Assembly (NCBI RefSeq): GCF_001592875.1
Contig: NZ_LSOF01000004.1
Location: forward strand, 1 to 64,000
Direction of reading: 5' to 3'
Source: Pseudomonas sp. BMS12
Lineage (GTDB): Bacteria; Pseudomonadota; Gammaproteobacteria; Pseudomonadales; Pseudomonadaceae
Length of the DNA: 64,000 nucleotides
The stretch's first letter is position 1. Each line of letters opens with the position of its first letter. The notes beneath the pieces are model-generated. The model did not search any database. It was given only the letters and a program-made list of their open reading frames with translations, and was not told where the DNA came from. Of this stretch, positions 45,783 to 55,016 are shown one piece after another. A program made the position numbers and the translations under genes.

Positions 45783-46535
45783 ATGCCCGCACTCCTGCTT
45801 CTACTACTGTTTTTCGCCCTCCCCGCCGTCGCCGACGAGGTTCATCTGACCAACGGCGAATGGAGCCCCTATCTCGGCCAGAACCTGCCGTATCACGGCG
45901 TTGCCTCGCGCATCGTCGAGGAGGCCTTTGCCCTTGAAGGCATCCAGGTGCAATGGGAGTTCTACCCCTGGGCTCGCGCACTGCGCCATGCCGAGCGCGG
46001 CAAGAGCGATGGCAGCGCCGTCTGGCTACGCAGCCCGGAGCGCGAGCAGGCCTTTTTCTTCAGCGATCCGGTGGTGGAGAGCGGCTACTACCTTTTCCAC
46101 CGCAAGGACGTGCCATTTAGCTGGCAAACGGTCGACGACCTGCGCGAGCTGCGCATCGGCGGCGCCATCGACTATGACTACGGCCAGGCTTTCCAGCAGG
46201 CCGAGAACGAGGGGAACCTCAAGGTCAAGCGCCTGAGCAGCGAAGAGCAGGGTCTGCGCATGCTGCTGGCAGGCCGTCTGGACCTGTTTCCGATCGACAA
46301 GGTGGTGGCCTTCGACCTGCTTTACAGCCGTTTCAGCGCACAGGAGCGCAAGCAGTTGAGCTTTCACCCCAAGCCACTGCGCAGCGACAGCATGCATCTA
46401 CTGCTTTCGAAGCAAGTACCAGGCAATGCCCAGCGCATGCAGCGCTTCAATGATGGCCTGCGCAAACTGCGCGACAGCGGCAAGGTGAGCCAGTGGCTGC
46501 TGGAAATTCAACGCCCGCTCAGCAGCATCGACTAG
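45783..46535 (+). CDS. Periplasmic substrate-binding-like protein
   Basis: A 250-residue exported protein: signal peptide MPALLLLLLFFALPAVA, then the amino-acid-type solute-binding fold (NGEWSPYLGQNLPYHGVASRIVEEAF, VWLRSPEREQAFFFSDPVVESGYYLFH, GLRMLLAGRLDLFPIDKVVAFDLL). No permease is nearby, so it may be a stand-alone binding or sensory protein. It ends with its stop overlapping the stop of the convergent tctE (4 bp). Ligand unknown. Confidence 0.75.
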   Translation: MPALLLLLLFFALPAVADEVHLTNGEWSPYLGQNLPYHGVASRIVEEAFALEGIQVQWEFYPWARALRHAERGKSDGSAVWLRSPEREQAFFFSDPVVESGYYLFHRKDVPFSWQTVDDLRELRIGGAIDYDYGQAFQQAENEGNLKVKRLSSEEQGLRMLLAGRLDLFPIDKVVAFDLLYSRFSAQERKQLSFHPKPLRSDSMHLLLSKQVPGNAQRMQRFNDGLRKLRDSGKVSQWLLEIQRPLSSID

Positions 46536-47923
46536 TCCGTCGGAAAACGCACACGCACCAGCAGGCCTCCCAGCTGCCCCTGATCCAGCGCAATGCTGGC
46601 GCGATGGGCGGTGCAGATCTCACCGACAATCGCCAACCCCAGGCCGGCCCCGTTTCCCTGCGGGTGGCGTCGATAGAAGCGCTGGAACACCTGCTCACGC
46701 TCATCGGCTGGAATGCCGGGGCCGTCGTCTTCTACCTCTAGCAGCGCGGGCGCCAGCACGCGCAGCACCACATTGCCGCCTGCCGGCGTATGTGCCAGGG
46801 CATTGTCCACCAGGTTGTAGAGCAGCTCGTTGAGCAGCGTCGCCTCGCCCTGGATGAAGGTTTCGCACTCCGCTTCCAGCGCCAGGGCGATGCCGCGCTG
46901 ATGCGCCAACGGAGCCAAAGCCAGGGCCAGTTCGCGCACCAGCCCGGCCAGCTCGACCCGTTCCGCACCGCCTTCGGCGATGGCCCGGGCGCCGCGCTCG
47001 ATACGCGCCAGCGAGAGCAGCTGATTGGCCAGATGGGTCAGCCGGTCGGCACTCTGCGCCGCCTTCTCCAGCGTGCTGTGCCACACCTCCGGCGTGCGCT
47101 CGCGCAGGCCCAGCTCGATACGCGCCTTGAGCGCGGCCAGAGGCGTGCGCAGCTCGTGGGAAGCGTCGGCGATGAACTGCGCCTGGCGTTCGAACTGCTG
47201 GCGCAAGCGTTCGGTGAAGTGATTGAGCGAGGCCACCAGCGGGCGCAACTCGTCCTGCACCTGCACCATGGGCAACGGGTTGAGATCATCCGGCCGGCGC
47301 TCCTCTACCGCTCCGCGCAGCCGCTCCAGCGGCCTCAGGGCCGCGCTCACCGCCAGCCACACCAGCGCCAGGGTGATCAGCGCCAGCAGGCCCATGCGCC
47401 ACAGGGTATCGAGCAGCAGGCCGCGGGCCATGCGCTCGCGAGCACCGACCGTCTCGGCCACACGAATCTCGGCCATGCCGTTCATCCCCGGCTCGCTGAC
47501 CGGCTGCAACAGGCTGACCAGACGCACACCGACGCCCCGGTGCTCGCCGTCATAGAAGCGCGCCAGGGCCGGATAGTCATCGGTGCGCGGCGTGTCCGGT
47601 GCCGGCGCCGGCAGGTCGTCGTAGCCGGAAACCAGACGCCCCTCGAGATCGCTGACCTGATAGAAGATGCGCCCCTGGCTGTCGTAGGCGAACACATCCA
47701 GCGCCACATAAGGCACGTCGGCGCGCAGCTTGCCAGCATCCGTATAGAGGCCGTCGGCGATGGCCCGCGCCGAGGCCAGCAGGGTGCGATCGTAGGCCGC
47801 ATCGGCCGCCGCACGACCATTCCAGTAAGCACTCACACCGCCAATCAGCAAGGGAATGCTCAGCAGGCCCGCCAGCCGCCACAGCAAGCGGCCCCGCAGG
47901 CTGCCGCCACGCCGCTCACTCAC
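46532..47923 (-). CDS. tctE: TctE-type sensor histidine kinase
   Basis: A 463-residue two-component sensor. Two membrane spans flank a periplasmic region; the HAMP-like region precedes FIADASHELRTPLAAL (phospho-His), NELLYNLVDNALAHT (N-box) and NGAGLGLAIVGEI (G2). It senses tricarboxylates with TctD in the family. A GTG at 47923 starts the frame and overlaps the tctD stop by 8 bp. Convergent with the solute-binding gene. Confidence 0.9.
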   Translation of the reverse strand: MSERRGGSLRGRLLWRLAGLLSIPLLIGGVSAYWNGRAAADAAYDRTLLASARAIADGLYTDAGKLRADVPYVALDVFAYDSQGRIFYQVSDLEGRLVSGYDDLPAPAPDTPRTDDYPALARFYDGEHRGVGVRLVSLLQPVSEPGMNGMAEIRVAETVGARERMARGLLLDTLWRMGLLALITLALVWLAVSAALRPLERLRGAVEERRPDDLNPLPMVQVQDELRPLVASLNHFTERLRQQFERQAQFIADASHELRTPLAALKARIELGLRERTPEVWHSTLEKAAQSADRLTHLANQLLSLARIERGARAIAEGGAERVELAGLVRELALALAPLAHQRGIALALEAECETFIQGEATLLNELLYNLVDNALAHTPAGGNVVLRVLAPALLEVEDDGPGIPADEREQVFQRFYRRHPQGNGAGLGLAIVGEICTAHRASIALDQGQLGGLLVRVRFPTD

Positions 47924-48587
47924 CCGCAGCCTCCAGCAGATAGCCCAGGCCACGGAAGGTGACGATGCGTACGGCACCGCCCTCCAGCTTCTTGCGCAGG
48001 CGGTGGATATAGATCTCGATGGCGTCCGGGCTGGCATCCTGATCCAGGCCGAAGACCTGGTCGGCCAGTTGCTCCTTGCTCATCACCCGTCCGGGACGGG
48101 CGATCAGCGCCTCCAGCACACTCTGCTCACGGGAAGTCAGGGTCAATGCCTGGCCAGCCAGCGCGAAGCGTCGCGTACCCAGGTCATAGACCAGCTCGCC
48201 ACAGCGCTGTTGCGCCTCGCCGCCGAGCACGCTGCGCCGCAGCAGCGCCTTGACCCGGGCCTCCAGCTCGCTCAGCTCGAAGGGTTTGGCCAGGTAGTCG
48301 TCGGCGCCCAGGTTGAGGCCGTGGACACGGTCCTTGACCTCGCCGCGCGCGGTCAGCATCAGCACCGGCAGCACCTTGCCGCGGGCACGGATGCGCGCCA
48401 GCACCTCGAAACCGTCACGCCGTGGCAGCCCCACATCGAGTACCGCCAGGGCGTAGTCCTCGCTGGCCAAGGCATGTTCGGCAGCTACGCCATCGTGCAG
48501 CACATCGACGGTCAGACCTGTTGCACGCAGGGCCTGGGCCACGCTTTCAGCCAGTGGCAGATGGTCTTCGACCAGCAGGATTCTCAC
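47916..48587 (-). CDS. tctD: TctD-type response regulator
   Basis: A 223-residue OmpR-type response regulator: receiver domain (phospho-Asp in YALAVLDVGLPRRDG), and winged HTH DNA-binding domain (ALTLTSREQSVLEALIARPGRVMSKEQL, EIYIHRLRKKL). It activates tricarboxylate uptake genes. Divergent from opdH by about 207 bp, where the operator should lie. Confidence 0.93.
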   Translation of the reverse strand: MRILLVEDHLPLAESVAQALRATGLTVDVLHDGVAAEHALASEDYALAVLDVGLPRRDGFEVLARIRARGKVLPVLMLTARGEVKDRVHGLNLGADDYLAKPFELSELEARVKALLRRSVLGGEAQQRCGELVYDLGTRRFALAGQALTLTSREQSVLEALIARPGRVMSKEQLADQVFGLDQDASPDAIEIYIHRLRKKLEGGAVRIVTFRGLGYLLEAAGE

Positions 48588-48765
48588 GTTGAAGGCTCCG
48601 CGAGCTCGTTGTTGTGCCGCCGAGTTTAACGGCCACGCGGCACCTGTGAAGGCCGACGGCGATTTCTTTCAACCTGAAAGCCTGGCGAAAGTTTCGCTCC
48701 ATAGCATCCGCAACAGGGTGGCAAGAACCACCCACAGAGTGCCGGACGCGTGGTTGCTCCGGCAC

Positions 48766-48779
48766 AACAAAAACAACAA
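48766..48779 (+). promoter_or_regulatory. Possible Hfq/Crc catabolite-repression site
   Basis: AACAAAAACAACAA lies 1 nt before the CGGAG ribosome site of opdH. It fits the A-rich AANAANAA pattern bound by Hfq/Crc in Pseudomonas, which blocks translation of catabolic genes. Binding was not tested here. Confidence 0.5.
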
Positions 48780-48794
48780 TCGGAGACCACCTGC

Positions 48795-50051
48795 ATGCAT
48801 CCTGCATTGCCTGCCCGACGCCTCACCCTGGCGATTCTCGCCGCCTCTGCTGCAACTGCGCCTACCGCCCAGGCTGCCTTCATCGAAGACAGCAGCGCGA
48901 CCCTGACCACCACCAATATCTATCTGAACCGCGACTTCCGCGAAGGCAGTGGCCAGAACAAGCGCGAGGAGTGGGGCCAGGGCTTCCTGCTCGATATCCA
49001 GTCCGGCTACACCGAAGGCACCGTCGGTTTCGGCGTCGACGCCCTCGGCATGCTCGGCGTCAAGCTCGACTCCGGCGGCGGCCGCACCGGCACCGACCTG
49101 CTGCCGGTACAGGATGACGGCGGCACCCCGGACGAATTCGGCCGTATCGGCCTGACCGGCAAAGTGAAGATTTCCCAGAGCGAGTTCCGCTACGGATCGC
49201 ACATCCCCGAGCTGCCGGTGGTCAAGGCCAGCGACAGTCGTCTGCTACCGCAGATTTTCGAAGGCGGCCTGCTGACCTCCAAGGAAATCAGCGACCTGAC
49301 CTTCACCGGCGCACGCTTCAACCAGGTGATCGACCGTGCGTCGACCAACTCCGAAGACCTGCTGCTGAACAGCAAGAACAAGCGCTTCGCCAGCGGCGTG
49401 AGCGGCGACCACCTCAACCTTGCCGGCCTCGACTACCAGTTCGCCAAGGGCCTCACCGGCCGCTACTTCTATGGCGAGCTGGAAGACGTCTACCGCCAGC
49501 ACTTCCTCGGTCTGCTGGCCAGCCAGCCGCTGGGCGGCGGCACTTTCAGCGCCGACCTGCGCGTGTCGATCAGCGACGACAGCGGCGACGCCAAGGCCGG
49601 CAAGGTCGACAACCAGGCCTGGAACGGCATGCTCGGCTATGCCCACAGCGGCCACAAGGTCAGCCTCGGCTACCAGCAGATGAACGGCGACACCGGCTTC
49701 GCCTACCTCGATGGCAGCGACCCGTTCCTGGTCAACTTCGTGCAGATCAACGACTTCGCCAACGCCGACGAGCGCTCCTGGCAGGCCCGCTACGACTACA
49801 ACTTCGCCGCCCTCGGCCTGCCTGGCCTGAGCTTCCTGACCCGCTACATCAAGGGCGACAACGCCGAAGTGGCCGGCAGCACGGAAGAAGGTCGCGAGTG
49901 GGAACGCGACATCGAGTTCAAGTACGTGGTGCAGAGCGGCCCGCTCAAAGACCTGTACGTGCGTGCCCGCAACGCCAGCTTCCGTTCCAGCTTCGCCCGC
50001 GATGCGGACGAGAACCGCCTGATCGTCGGCTACTCCCTGCCTATCTGGTAA
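48795..50051 (+). CDS. opdH: OprD-family porin, tricarboxylate-specific (OpdH-like)
   Basis: A 418-residue outer-membrane porin of the OprD family. Signal peptide ends near APTAQAA, then the typical opening FIEDSSATLTTTNIYLNRDFR and ending RNASFRSSFARDADENRLIVGYSLPIW. The family forms 18-stranded monomeric channels. The position between tctD and tctC matches P. aeruginosa opdH, which takes up tricarboxylates such as cis-aconitate. ATG at 48795 has GGAG upstream. Confidence 0.9.
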   Translation: MHPALPARRLTLAILAASAATAPTAQAAFIEDSSATLTTTNIYLNRDFREGSGQNKREEWGQGFLLDIQSGYTEGTVGFGVDALGMLGVKLDSGGGRTGTDLLPVQDDGGTPDEFGRIGLTGKVKISQSEFRYGSHIPELPVVKASDSRLLPQIFEGGLLTSKEISDLTFTGARFNQVIDRASTNSEDLLLNSKNKRFASGVSGDHLNLAGLDYQFAKGLTGRYFYGELEDVYRQHFLGLLASQPLGGGTFSADLRVSISDDSGDAKAGKVDNQAWNGMLGYAHSGHKVSLGYQQMNGDTGFAYLDGSDPFLVNFVQINDFANADERSWQARYDYNFAALGLPGLSFLTRYIKGDNAEVAGSTEEGREWERDIEFKYVVQSGPLKDLYVRARNASFRSSFARDADENRLIVGYSLPIW

Positions 50052-50081
50052 GCCACAATAAAACTCCACAGGAGATAGATG

Positions 50082-51056
50082 ATGAAAACTGCCCTGTCGC
50101 GCATCGCCCTGGCCCTTGGCACCCTGGCCCTCAGCAGCCAGCTGCTGGCCGAGCCCAAGCGCCCCGAATGCATCGCCCCGGCCAAACCGGGTGGCGGCTT
50201 CGACCTGACCTGCAAACTGGCCCAGAGCGGCCTGAAAGACACCGGCCTGCTCAAGGCGCCGATGCGCGTCACCTACATGCCCGGCGGTGTCGGCGCCGTG
50301 GCCTATAACGCGGTGGTCGCCCAACGGCCGAAAGACCCGGGCACCATCACCGCCTTCTCCTCCGGCTCGCTGCTCAACCTGGCCCAGGGCAAGTTCGGTC
50401 GCTACGACGAGCACGCCGTGCGCTGGCTGGCCGGCATCGGCACCGACTACGGCGCCATCAGCGTGCGCGCCGACTCGCCCTACCAGACCCTCGATGACCT
50501 GGTGCAGGCGCTGAAGAAGGAGCCGGGCAAGATCGTCTTCGGCGCTGGCGCCACCATTGGCGGCCAGGACTGGATGCAGACCGCACTGATCGCCCGCGCC
50601 GCTGGGATCGAGCCGCAGAAGCTGCGCTATGTGGCCTTCGAAGGCGGCGGCGAAACCCTCACCGCCATGCTCGGCGGCCATGTCCAGGTCACCTCCAGCG
50701 GCCTGGGCGAAGTCACCCCGCAACTGGCCGCCGGCAAGATCCGCGTGCTGGCGGTGCTCTCCGACGAGCGCCTGCCGGGCAAGCTGAGCAACCTGCCGAC
50801 CGCCAAGGAACAGGGCTACGCCATCAGCTGGCCGGTGATCCGCGGCTTCTACATGGGCCCGGAAGTCAGCGATGAAGACTTCAACTGGTGGAAAGGTCAG
50901 TTCGACACGATGCTGGCCCGCGACGACTTCGCCCAACTGCGCGAGCAGCGCGACCTGTTCCCGCTGAACATGACCGGCGCCGAGCTGCAGGCCTTCGTGC
51001 TCAAGCAGGTGCAGGAGTACAAGGCCCTGGCCGGCGAGTTCGGCCTGGTCCAGTAA
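50082..51056 (+). CDS. tctC: Tripartite tricarboxylate transporter, periplasmic binding protein TctC
   Basis: A 324-residue exported Bug-family protein: signal peptide MKTALSRIALALGTLALSSQLLA, then PECIAPAKPGGGFDLTCKLAQ, and PGGVGAVAYNAVVAQ, typical of TctC. It binds citrate or a related tricarboxylate in the periplasm and hands it to TctAB. The second ATG of an ATGATG pair gives the better ribosome-site spacing. Confidence 0.93.
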   Translation: MKTALSRIALALGTLALSSQLLAEPKRPECIAPAKPGGGFDLTCKLAQSGLKDTGLLKAPMRVTYMPGGVGAVAYNAVVAQRPKDPGTITAFSSGSLLNLAQGKFGRYDEHAVRWLAGIGTDYGAISVRADSPYQTLDDLVQALKKEPGKIVFGAGATIGGQDWMQTALIARAAGIEPQKLRYVAFEGGGETLTAMLGGHVQVTSSGLGEVTPQLAAGKIRVLAVLSDERLPGKLSNLPTAKEQGYAISWPVIRGFYMGPEVSDEDFNWWKGQFDTMLARDDFAQLREQRDLFPLNMTGAELQAFVLKQVQEYKALAGEFGLVQ

Positions 51057-51143
51057 GCCTCCCGCGGACCGGGGTGTCGCCAAGCACGCCCCGGCCTGCG
51101 GTCTGCCACACCCTCTTCAATACCCCCTCACGAGACCGCCACC

Positions 51144-51590
51144 ATGTACGTCCGCCTGTTCTCGGCGAGCTGGCTGCTGCTCTGCATCTGGCTTGCCTTT
51201 GTCGCCTGGGGCTTCCAGGCACCCTTTGCCTATGACCCGGTCGGCCCCCGCGCCTACCCGCTGCTGCTGCTCGGCCTGATGGGCGCTGGCTCGCTCTGGC
51301 TGATCATCAACCCTGGGAAACAGGACGGACAGGTGCTGCACGTACCGGCGGCCCTGCGCTCGCTGTCATGCATTGCCGTATTGCTGGCCTATGCCCTGTT
51401 GTTCGAGCCACTCGGTTTCATCGTCAGCACGAGCCTGGCGACCTTCGCCCTGGGCCTGCTGTTCACCGGCCGCCTGCTGCCGTGCGCCATCAGCGCCGTA
51501 CTGATGGGCCTGCTGCTGTTCGGCCTGTTCGATTACCTGCTGGATGTCCCGCTGCCGCTCGGCGTGCTCGACGTGTTCGTGGAGAGCTGA
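51144..51590 (+). CDS. tctB: Tripartite tricarboxylate transporter, small subunit TctB
   Basis: A 148-residue membrane protein with four predicted spans (SWLLLCIWLAFVAWGF, AYPLLLLGLMGAGSLWLII, a CIAVLLAYALLF segment, and AISAVLMGLLLFGLFDYLL). TctB is the small subunit of the TTT carrier. It is followed after 1 bp by tctA. Start codon lies 87 bp after tctC. Confidence 0.9.
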   Translation: MYVRLFSASWLLLCIWLAFVAWGFQAPFAYDPVGPRAYPLLLLGLMGAGSLWLIINPGKQDGQVLHVPAALRSLSCIAVLLAYALLFEPLGFIVSTSLATFALGLLFTGRLLPCAISAVLMGLLLFGLFDYLLDVPLPLGVLDVFVES

Positions 51591-51591
51591 A

Positions 51592-53100
51592 ATGGAAACA
51601 CTGAATTTTTTGCTGCAGGGCTTTGATGTCGCCACCCGGCCGAGCAACCTGCTGGTAGCCCTGTTCGGTGCCTTCGTCGGCACCATCGTCGGCCTGCTGC
51701 CCGGCCTCGGCCCGATCAACGGCGTGGCCCTGCTGTTGCCGCTGGCCTTCGCCCTCGGCCTGCCGCCGGAAACCGCGCTGATCCTGCTGGCCGCCGTGTA
51801 CCTGGGCTGCGAATACGGCGGACGCATCTCCGCCATCCTGCTCAACGTGCCAGGCGATGCCGCCGCGGTCATGACCACCCTCGACGGCTACCCGCTGGCG
51901 CGCCAGGGCAAGGCCGGCATCGCCCTGTCGCTGTCCGCCGTCAGCTCCTTTATCGGCAGCATCATCGCCACCTGCGGCGTGGTGCTGTTCGCCCCGCTGC
52001 TGGCCAAATGGGCAGTGGCATTCGGCCCTGCCGAATATTTCGTGCTGATGATCTTCGCCATCGCCTGCCTCGGCGGCATGGTCGGCGACAAGCCGGTGAA
52101 AACCCTGATGGCCGCCCTGATCGGTCTGGCCCTGGCGACCGTCGGCGTGGACTCCACCACCGGCGTGTACCGCTTCACCTTCGGCAGCGTCAGCCTGAGC
52201 GACGGTGTGCAGTTCGTGATCGTGGTGATCGGCTTCTTCAGCGTCAGCGAAGTGCTGCTGATGCTGGAAAACACCCACAACGGCCAGAAAGCGGTGAAGG
52301 CCAGCGGGCGCCTGCTGTTCAACCTGAAGGAGTTCTGCGCCACCTTCTGGACCATGATCCGCAGCGCCGTGGCCGGCTTCGTCATCGGCACCCTGCCGGG
52401 CGCCGGCGCCACCATCGCCAGCGCCATGACCTACATGACCGAGAAACGCCTGGCCGGCAGCAGCGGCAAGTTCGGCGACGGCGACCTGCGCGGCCTGGCC
52501 GCCCCGGAAGCGGCCAACAACGCCTCGGCCTGCGGCTCGCTGATCCCGATGCTGACCCTCGGCGTACCGGGTTCGGGCACCACCGCGGTGATGATCGGCG
52601 CCCTCACCCTGTACAACATCACGCCTGGCCCGCTGCTGTTCGAACAGCAGCCGGATGTGGTCTGGGGCCTGATCGCCTCGCTGTTCATCGGCAACGTCAT
52701 CCTGCTGGTGATGAACATCCCGCTGGTCGGCCTGTTCTCGCGCATGCTCAGCGTGCCCAACTGGGTGCTGGTACCGGCAATCACCGTGATCAGCATGGTC
52801 GGCGTGTACGCCGTACACAGCACCACCTTCGATCTGGTGCTGATGATCGGCCTCGGCGTGTTCGGCTACCTGCTGCGCAAGCTGGACTTCCCGCTGTCGG
52901 CGGTGATCCTCGGTTTCGTCCTCGGCGAGCTGATGGAGGACAACCTGCGCCGCGCCCTGTCGATCTCGGCCGGCGACCTGAACATCCTCTGGGGCAGTCC
53001 GATCACCCTCATTCTGTGGGCACTCGCCGCGCTGATGCTCGCTTTGCCGGGCCTGCGCTGGTGGCGCAAGCGCCGCAGCCTGCAGGCGGCCCATGCCTAA
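51592..53100 (+). CDS. tctA: Tripartite tricarboxylate transporter, large subunit TctA
   Basis: A 502-residue polytopic membrane protein. Family motifs are GFDVATRPSNLLVALFGAFVGTIVGLLPGLGPINGVALLLPLAF, GCEYGGRISAILLNVPGDAAAVMTTLDGYPLA and the late GVPGSGTTAVMIGAL. It is the main permease subunit and uses an ion gradient. ATG at 51592 overlaps no gene but is 1 bp from tctB's stop. Confidence 0.95.
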   Translation: METLNFLLQGFDVATRPSNLLVALFGAFVGTIVGLLPGLGPINGVALLLPLAFALGLPPETALILLAAVYLGCEYGGRISAILLNVPGDAAAVMTTLDGYPLARQGKAGIALSLSAVSSFIGSIIATCGVVLFAPLLAKWAVAFGPAEYFVLMIFAIACLGGMVGDKPVKTLMAALIGLALATVGVDSTTGVYRFTFGSVSLSDGVQFVIVVIGFFSVSEVLLMLENTHNGQKAVKASGRLLFNLKEFCATFWTMIRSAVAGFVIGTLPGAGATIASAMTYMTEKRLAGSSGKFGDGDLRGLAAPEAANNASACGSLIPMLTLGVPGSGTTAVMIGALTLYNITPGPLLFEQQPDVVWGLIASLFIGNVILLVMNIPLVGLFSRMLSVPNWVLVPAITVISMVGVYAVHSTTFDLVLMIGLGVFGYLLRKLDFPLSAVILGFVLGELMEDNLRRALSISAGDLNILWGSPITLILWALAALMLALPGLRWWRKRRSLQAAHA

Positions 53101-54109
53101 CTGGCTGCTCACCCCCGTCGCCGGCGCCGCCGGCGGCTACCTGGCCAGTCTGATCGGCTGGCCGTTGCCGTGGATGGTCGGATCGCTGCTGGCGGTGATC
53201 CTGCTGCGCTGCCTGGTGGGGCTCGATCTGCGCGAGGTTCCCGGTGCGCGCAAGAGCGGCCAGTGGCTGGTCGGTACCGGTATCGGTCTGCACTTCAGTC
53301 CGGCGGTGCTGGAGCAGGTGGTGCAACACGGCGGCCTGCTGGTCGCCGGCGCCCTGCTCACCAGCCTGACCTGCCTGATCGGCATCGCCCTGTTGCGCAG
53401 CGCCGGGCACGACCGTGCCACCGCCTACTTCGCCAGCATGCCCGGCGGCGCCAGCGAGATGGTCAACCTGGGCCTGCGCAATGGTGCCAATGCCGGCCAG
53501 GTGGCCGCGGGACAGAGCCTGCGACTATTGCTGGTGGTGCTCTGCGTGCCGGCACTGTTCCAGTGGTGGCTGGGCGTACCGCCCGCCCTGGCGCATGCCA
53601 GTGGCGCCGTGCAACCGGCCTGGCTGCTCCTGTTGCTGGCCGGCGGCGCCACACTGGCCCTGCTCGGCCAGCACCTGCGCCAGCCCAATCCCTGGCTGCT
53701 CGGACCGATTCTGGTCAGCGCCCTCGGTTGCGTGCTGTTCGATCTGGACCTGCGCCTACCGACCGGCACCAGCCAGGTGGGGCAATGGCTGATCGGCAGT
53801 GCCCTGGGTTGCCACTTCAGCCGTGAATTCTTCCGCGGCGCCCCGCGCTTCGTCGTCCTGGTGGTACTGGCTACGGGCCTGGCCATGCTCGCCGCCGGCC
53901 TGGCGGCAGAGGCCCTGAGCTGGCTCGGCAACCTCGACCCGCGCTCGCTGATGCTGGGCATGATGCCCGGCGGCATCGCCGAACTGAGCCTGACCGCCGA
54001 AGCCCTGGCCCTGTCGGTGCCACTCATCACCGGCCTGCAGGTGCTACGCCTGATGTGCGTGCTGTTCTTCGCCGAGCCGCTGTTCCGGATCTGGCAAAGA
54101 AGACTCTGA
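53093..54109 (+). CDS. AbrB-family (AbrB/ammonia monooxygenase-like) membrane protein
   Basis: A 338-residue membrane protein with roughly ten hydrophobic segments and duplicated halves; each half holds PGG-type loops (ASMPGGASEMVNLGLRNGANAGQVAAGQSLRLLLVV, and MLGMMPGGIAELSLTAEALAL). It overlaps tctA by 8 bp, so it belongs to the tct operon, as in P. aeruginosa. The role may be regulation of or transport by the tct system, but is not established. Confidence 0.85.
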   Translation: MPNWLLTPVAGAAGGYLASLIGWPLPWMVGSLLAVILLRCLVGLDLREVPGARKSGQWLVGTGIGLHFSPAVLEQVVQHGGLLVAGALLTSLTCLIGIALLRSAGHDRATAYFASMPGGASEMVNLGLRNGANAGQVAAGQSLRLLLVVLCVPALFQWWLGVPPALAHASGAVQPAWLLLLLAGGATLALLGQHLRQPNPWLLGPILVSALGCVLFDLDLRLPTGTSQVGQWLIGSALGCHFSREFFRGAPRFVVLVVLATGLAMLAAGLAAEALSWLGNLDPRSLMLGMMPGGIAELSLTAEALALSVPLITGLQVLRLMCVLFFAEPLFRIWQRRL

Positions 54110-54119
54110 GACCACGTTT

Positions 54120-54149
54120 AGGCCCGCCCTGTGCGGGCCTCTTTTTATT
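54120..54149 (+). terminator. Rho-independent terminator of the tct operon
   Basis: AGGCCCGC and GCGGGCCT form the stem with a CCTGT loop, followed by CTTTTTATT. The following 160 bases before trmO hold no gene. Confidence 0.85.
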
Positions 54150-54311
54150 CCCGGACACCACCGTTCAGGTGATCGCAACGCCGCCTCCGCTGATGATGGA
54201 CAAGACTCCCGCTCGCCCAGACCAGGTCTTCACGCAGCAGAAAACACCAAACAGTTCTGCCGTAGCGAGGCGATCCGCTACCATGCGCGAACCTCCGCCA
54301 TGCATGCCGCC

Positions 54312-55004
54312 ATGTCTCACTCCGTCGACCCCATCGGTTATCTACACTCCTGCTTCAAGGAGAAATTCGCCATTCCTCGCCAGCCGCAACTGGCACCGGC
54401 TGCCCGTGGCGTGCTGGAGCTGGTAGCACCTTACGACCGGGCCGAGGCCATACAGGGACTGGAACAGGTCAGCCATGTCTGGCTGCTGTTTCTCTTTCAT
54501 CAGGCGCTAGAGGACAAGCCCCGGTTGAAAGTGCGCCCACCGCGCCTGGGCGGCAATGCATCGCTGGGAGTGTTCGCCAGCCGCGCCACGCATCGCCCCA
54601 ACGGCATCGGTCAGTCGGTGGTCAAGCTGGAGCGCGTGGAGCCTGGCCGACTCTGGCTCTCTGGTATCGACCTGCTGGACGGCACGCCCGTGCTGGATAT
54701 CAAACCCTACGTACCCTACGCCGATAGCGTCGCCGAGGCGCGCAATGCCATCGCCGACGCCGCGCCTGCGCGAGTAACGGTGGCCTGGGAACAGAGTGCC
54801 CTGCAGCAAGCCCAGGAACATGGCCTGCGCCTGAACGAACCACTGCCAGAGTTGATTGAACAATGCCTGGCCCAGGACCCGCGCCCTGCCTACCAGATAC
54901 CGCAGCCGGAACGCCGTTATGGTGTGCTGCTGTGGGATGTACAGGTGCGCTGGCACTACCCTGAACCGGGGCGGATTCTGGTGCTGGAAGTAGTGCCCGG
55001 CTAA
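54312..55004 (+). CDS. trmO: tRNA (N6-threonylcarbamoyladenosine37-N6)-methyltransferase TrmO
   Basis: A 230-residue protein of the TsaA/TrmO family: SHSVDPIGYLHSCFKEKFAIPRQPQLAP, the central GVFASRATHRPNGIGQSVVKL and VLDIKPYVPYADSV motifs. It methylates t6A37 of tRNA-Thr. The start is taken as the second ATG (MSHSV), which matches the family opening; an ATG four codons upstream is possible. Solitary gene. Confidence 0.92.
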   Translation: MSHSVDPIGYLHSCFKEKFAIPRQPQLAPAARGVLELVAPYDRAEAIQGLEQVSHVWLLFLFHQALEDKPRLKVRPPRLGGNASLGVFASRATHRPNGIGQSVVKLERVEPGRLWLSGIDLLDGTPVLDIKPYVPYADSVAEARNAIADAAPARVTVAWEQSALQQAQEHGLRLNEPLPELIEQCLAQDPRPAYQIPQPERRYGVLLWDVQVRWHYPEPGRILVLEVVPG

Positions 55005-55016
55005 CGACCGACAGCC

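Noticed and set aside
51490..53112. A 540-residue minus-strand frame over tctA
   Set aside because: Complement of the transporter gene; His/Gln/Gly-rich low-complexity sequence without a domain.
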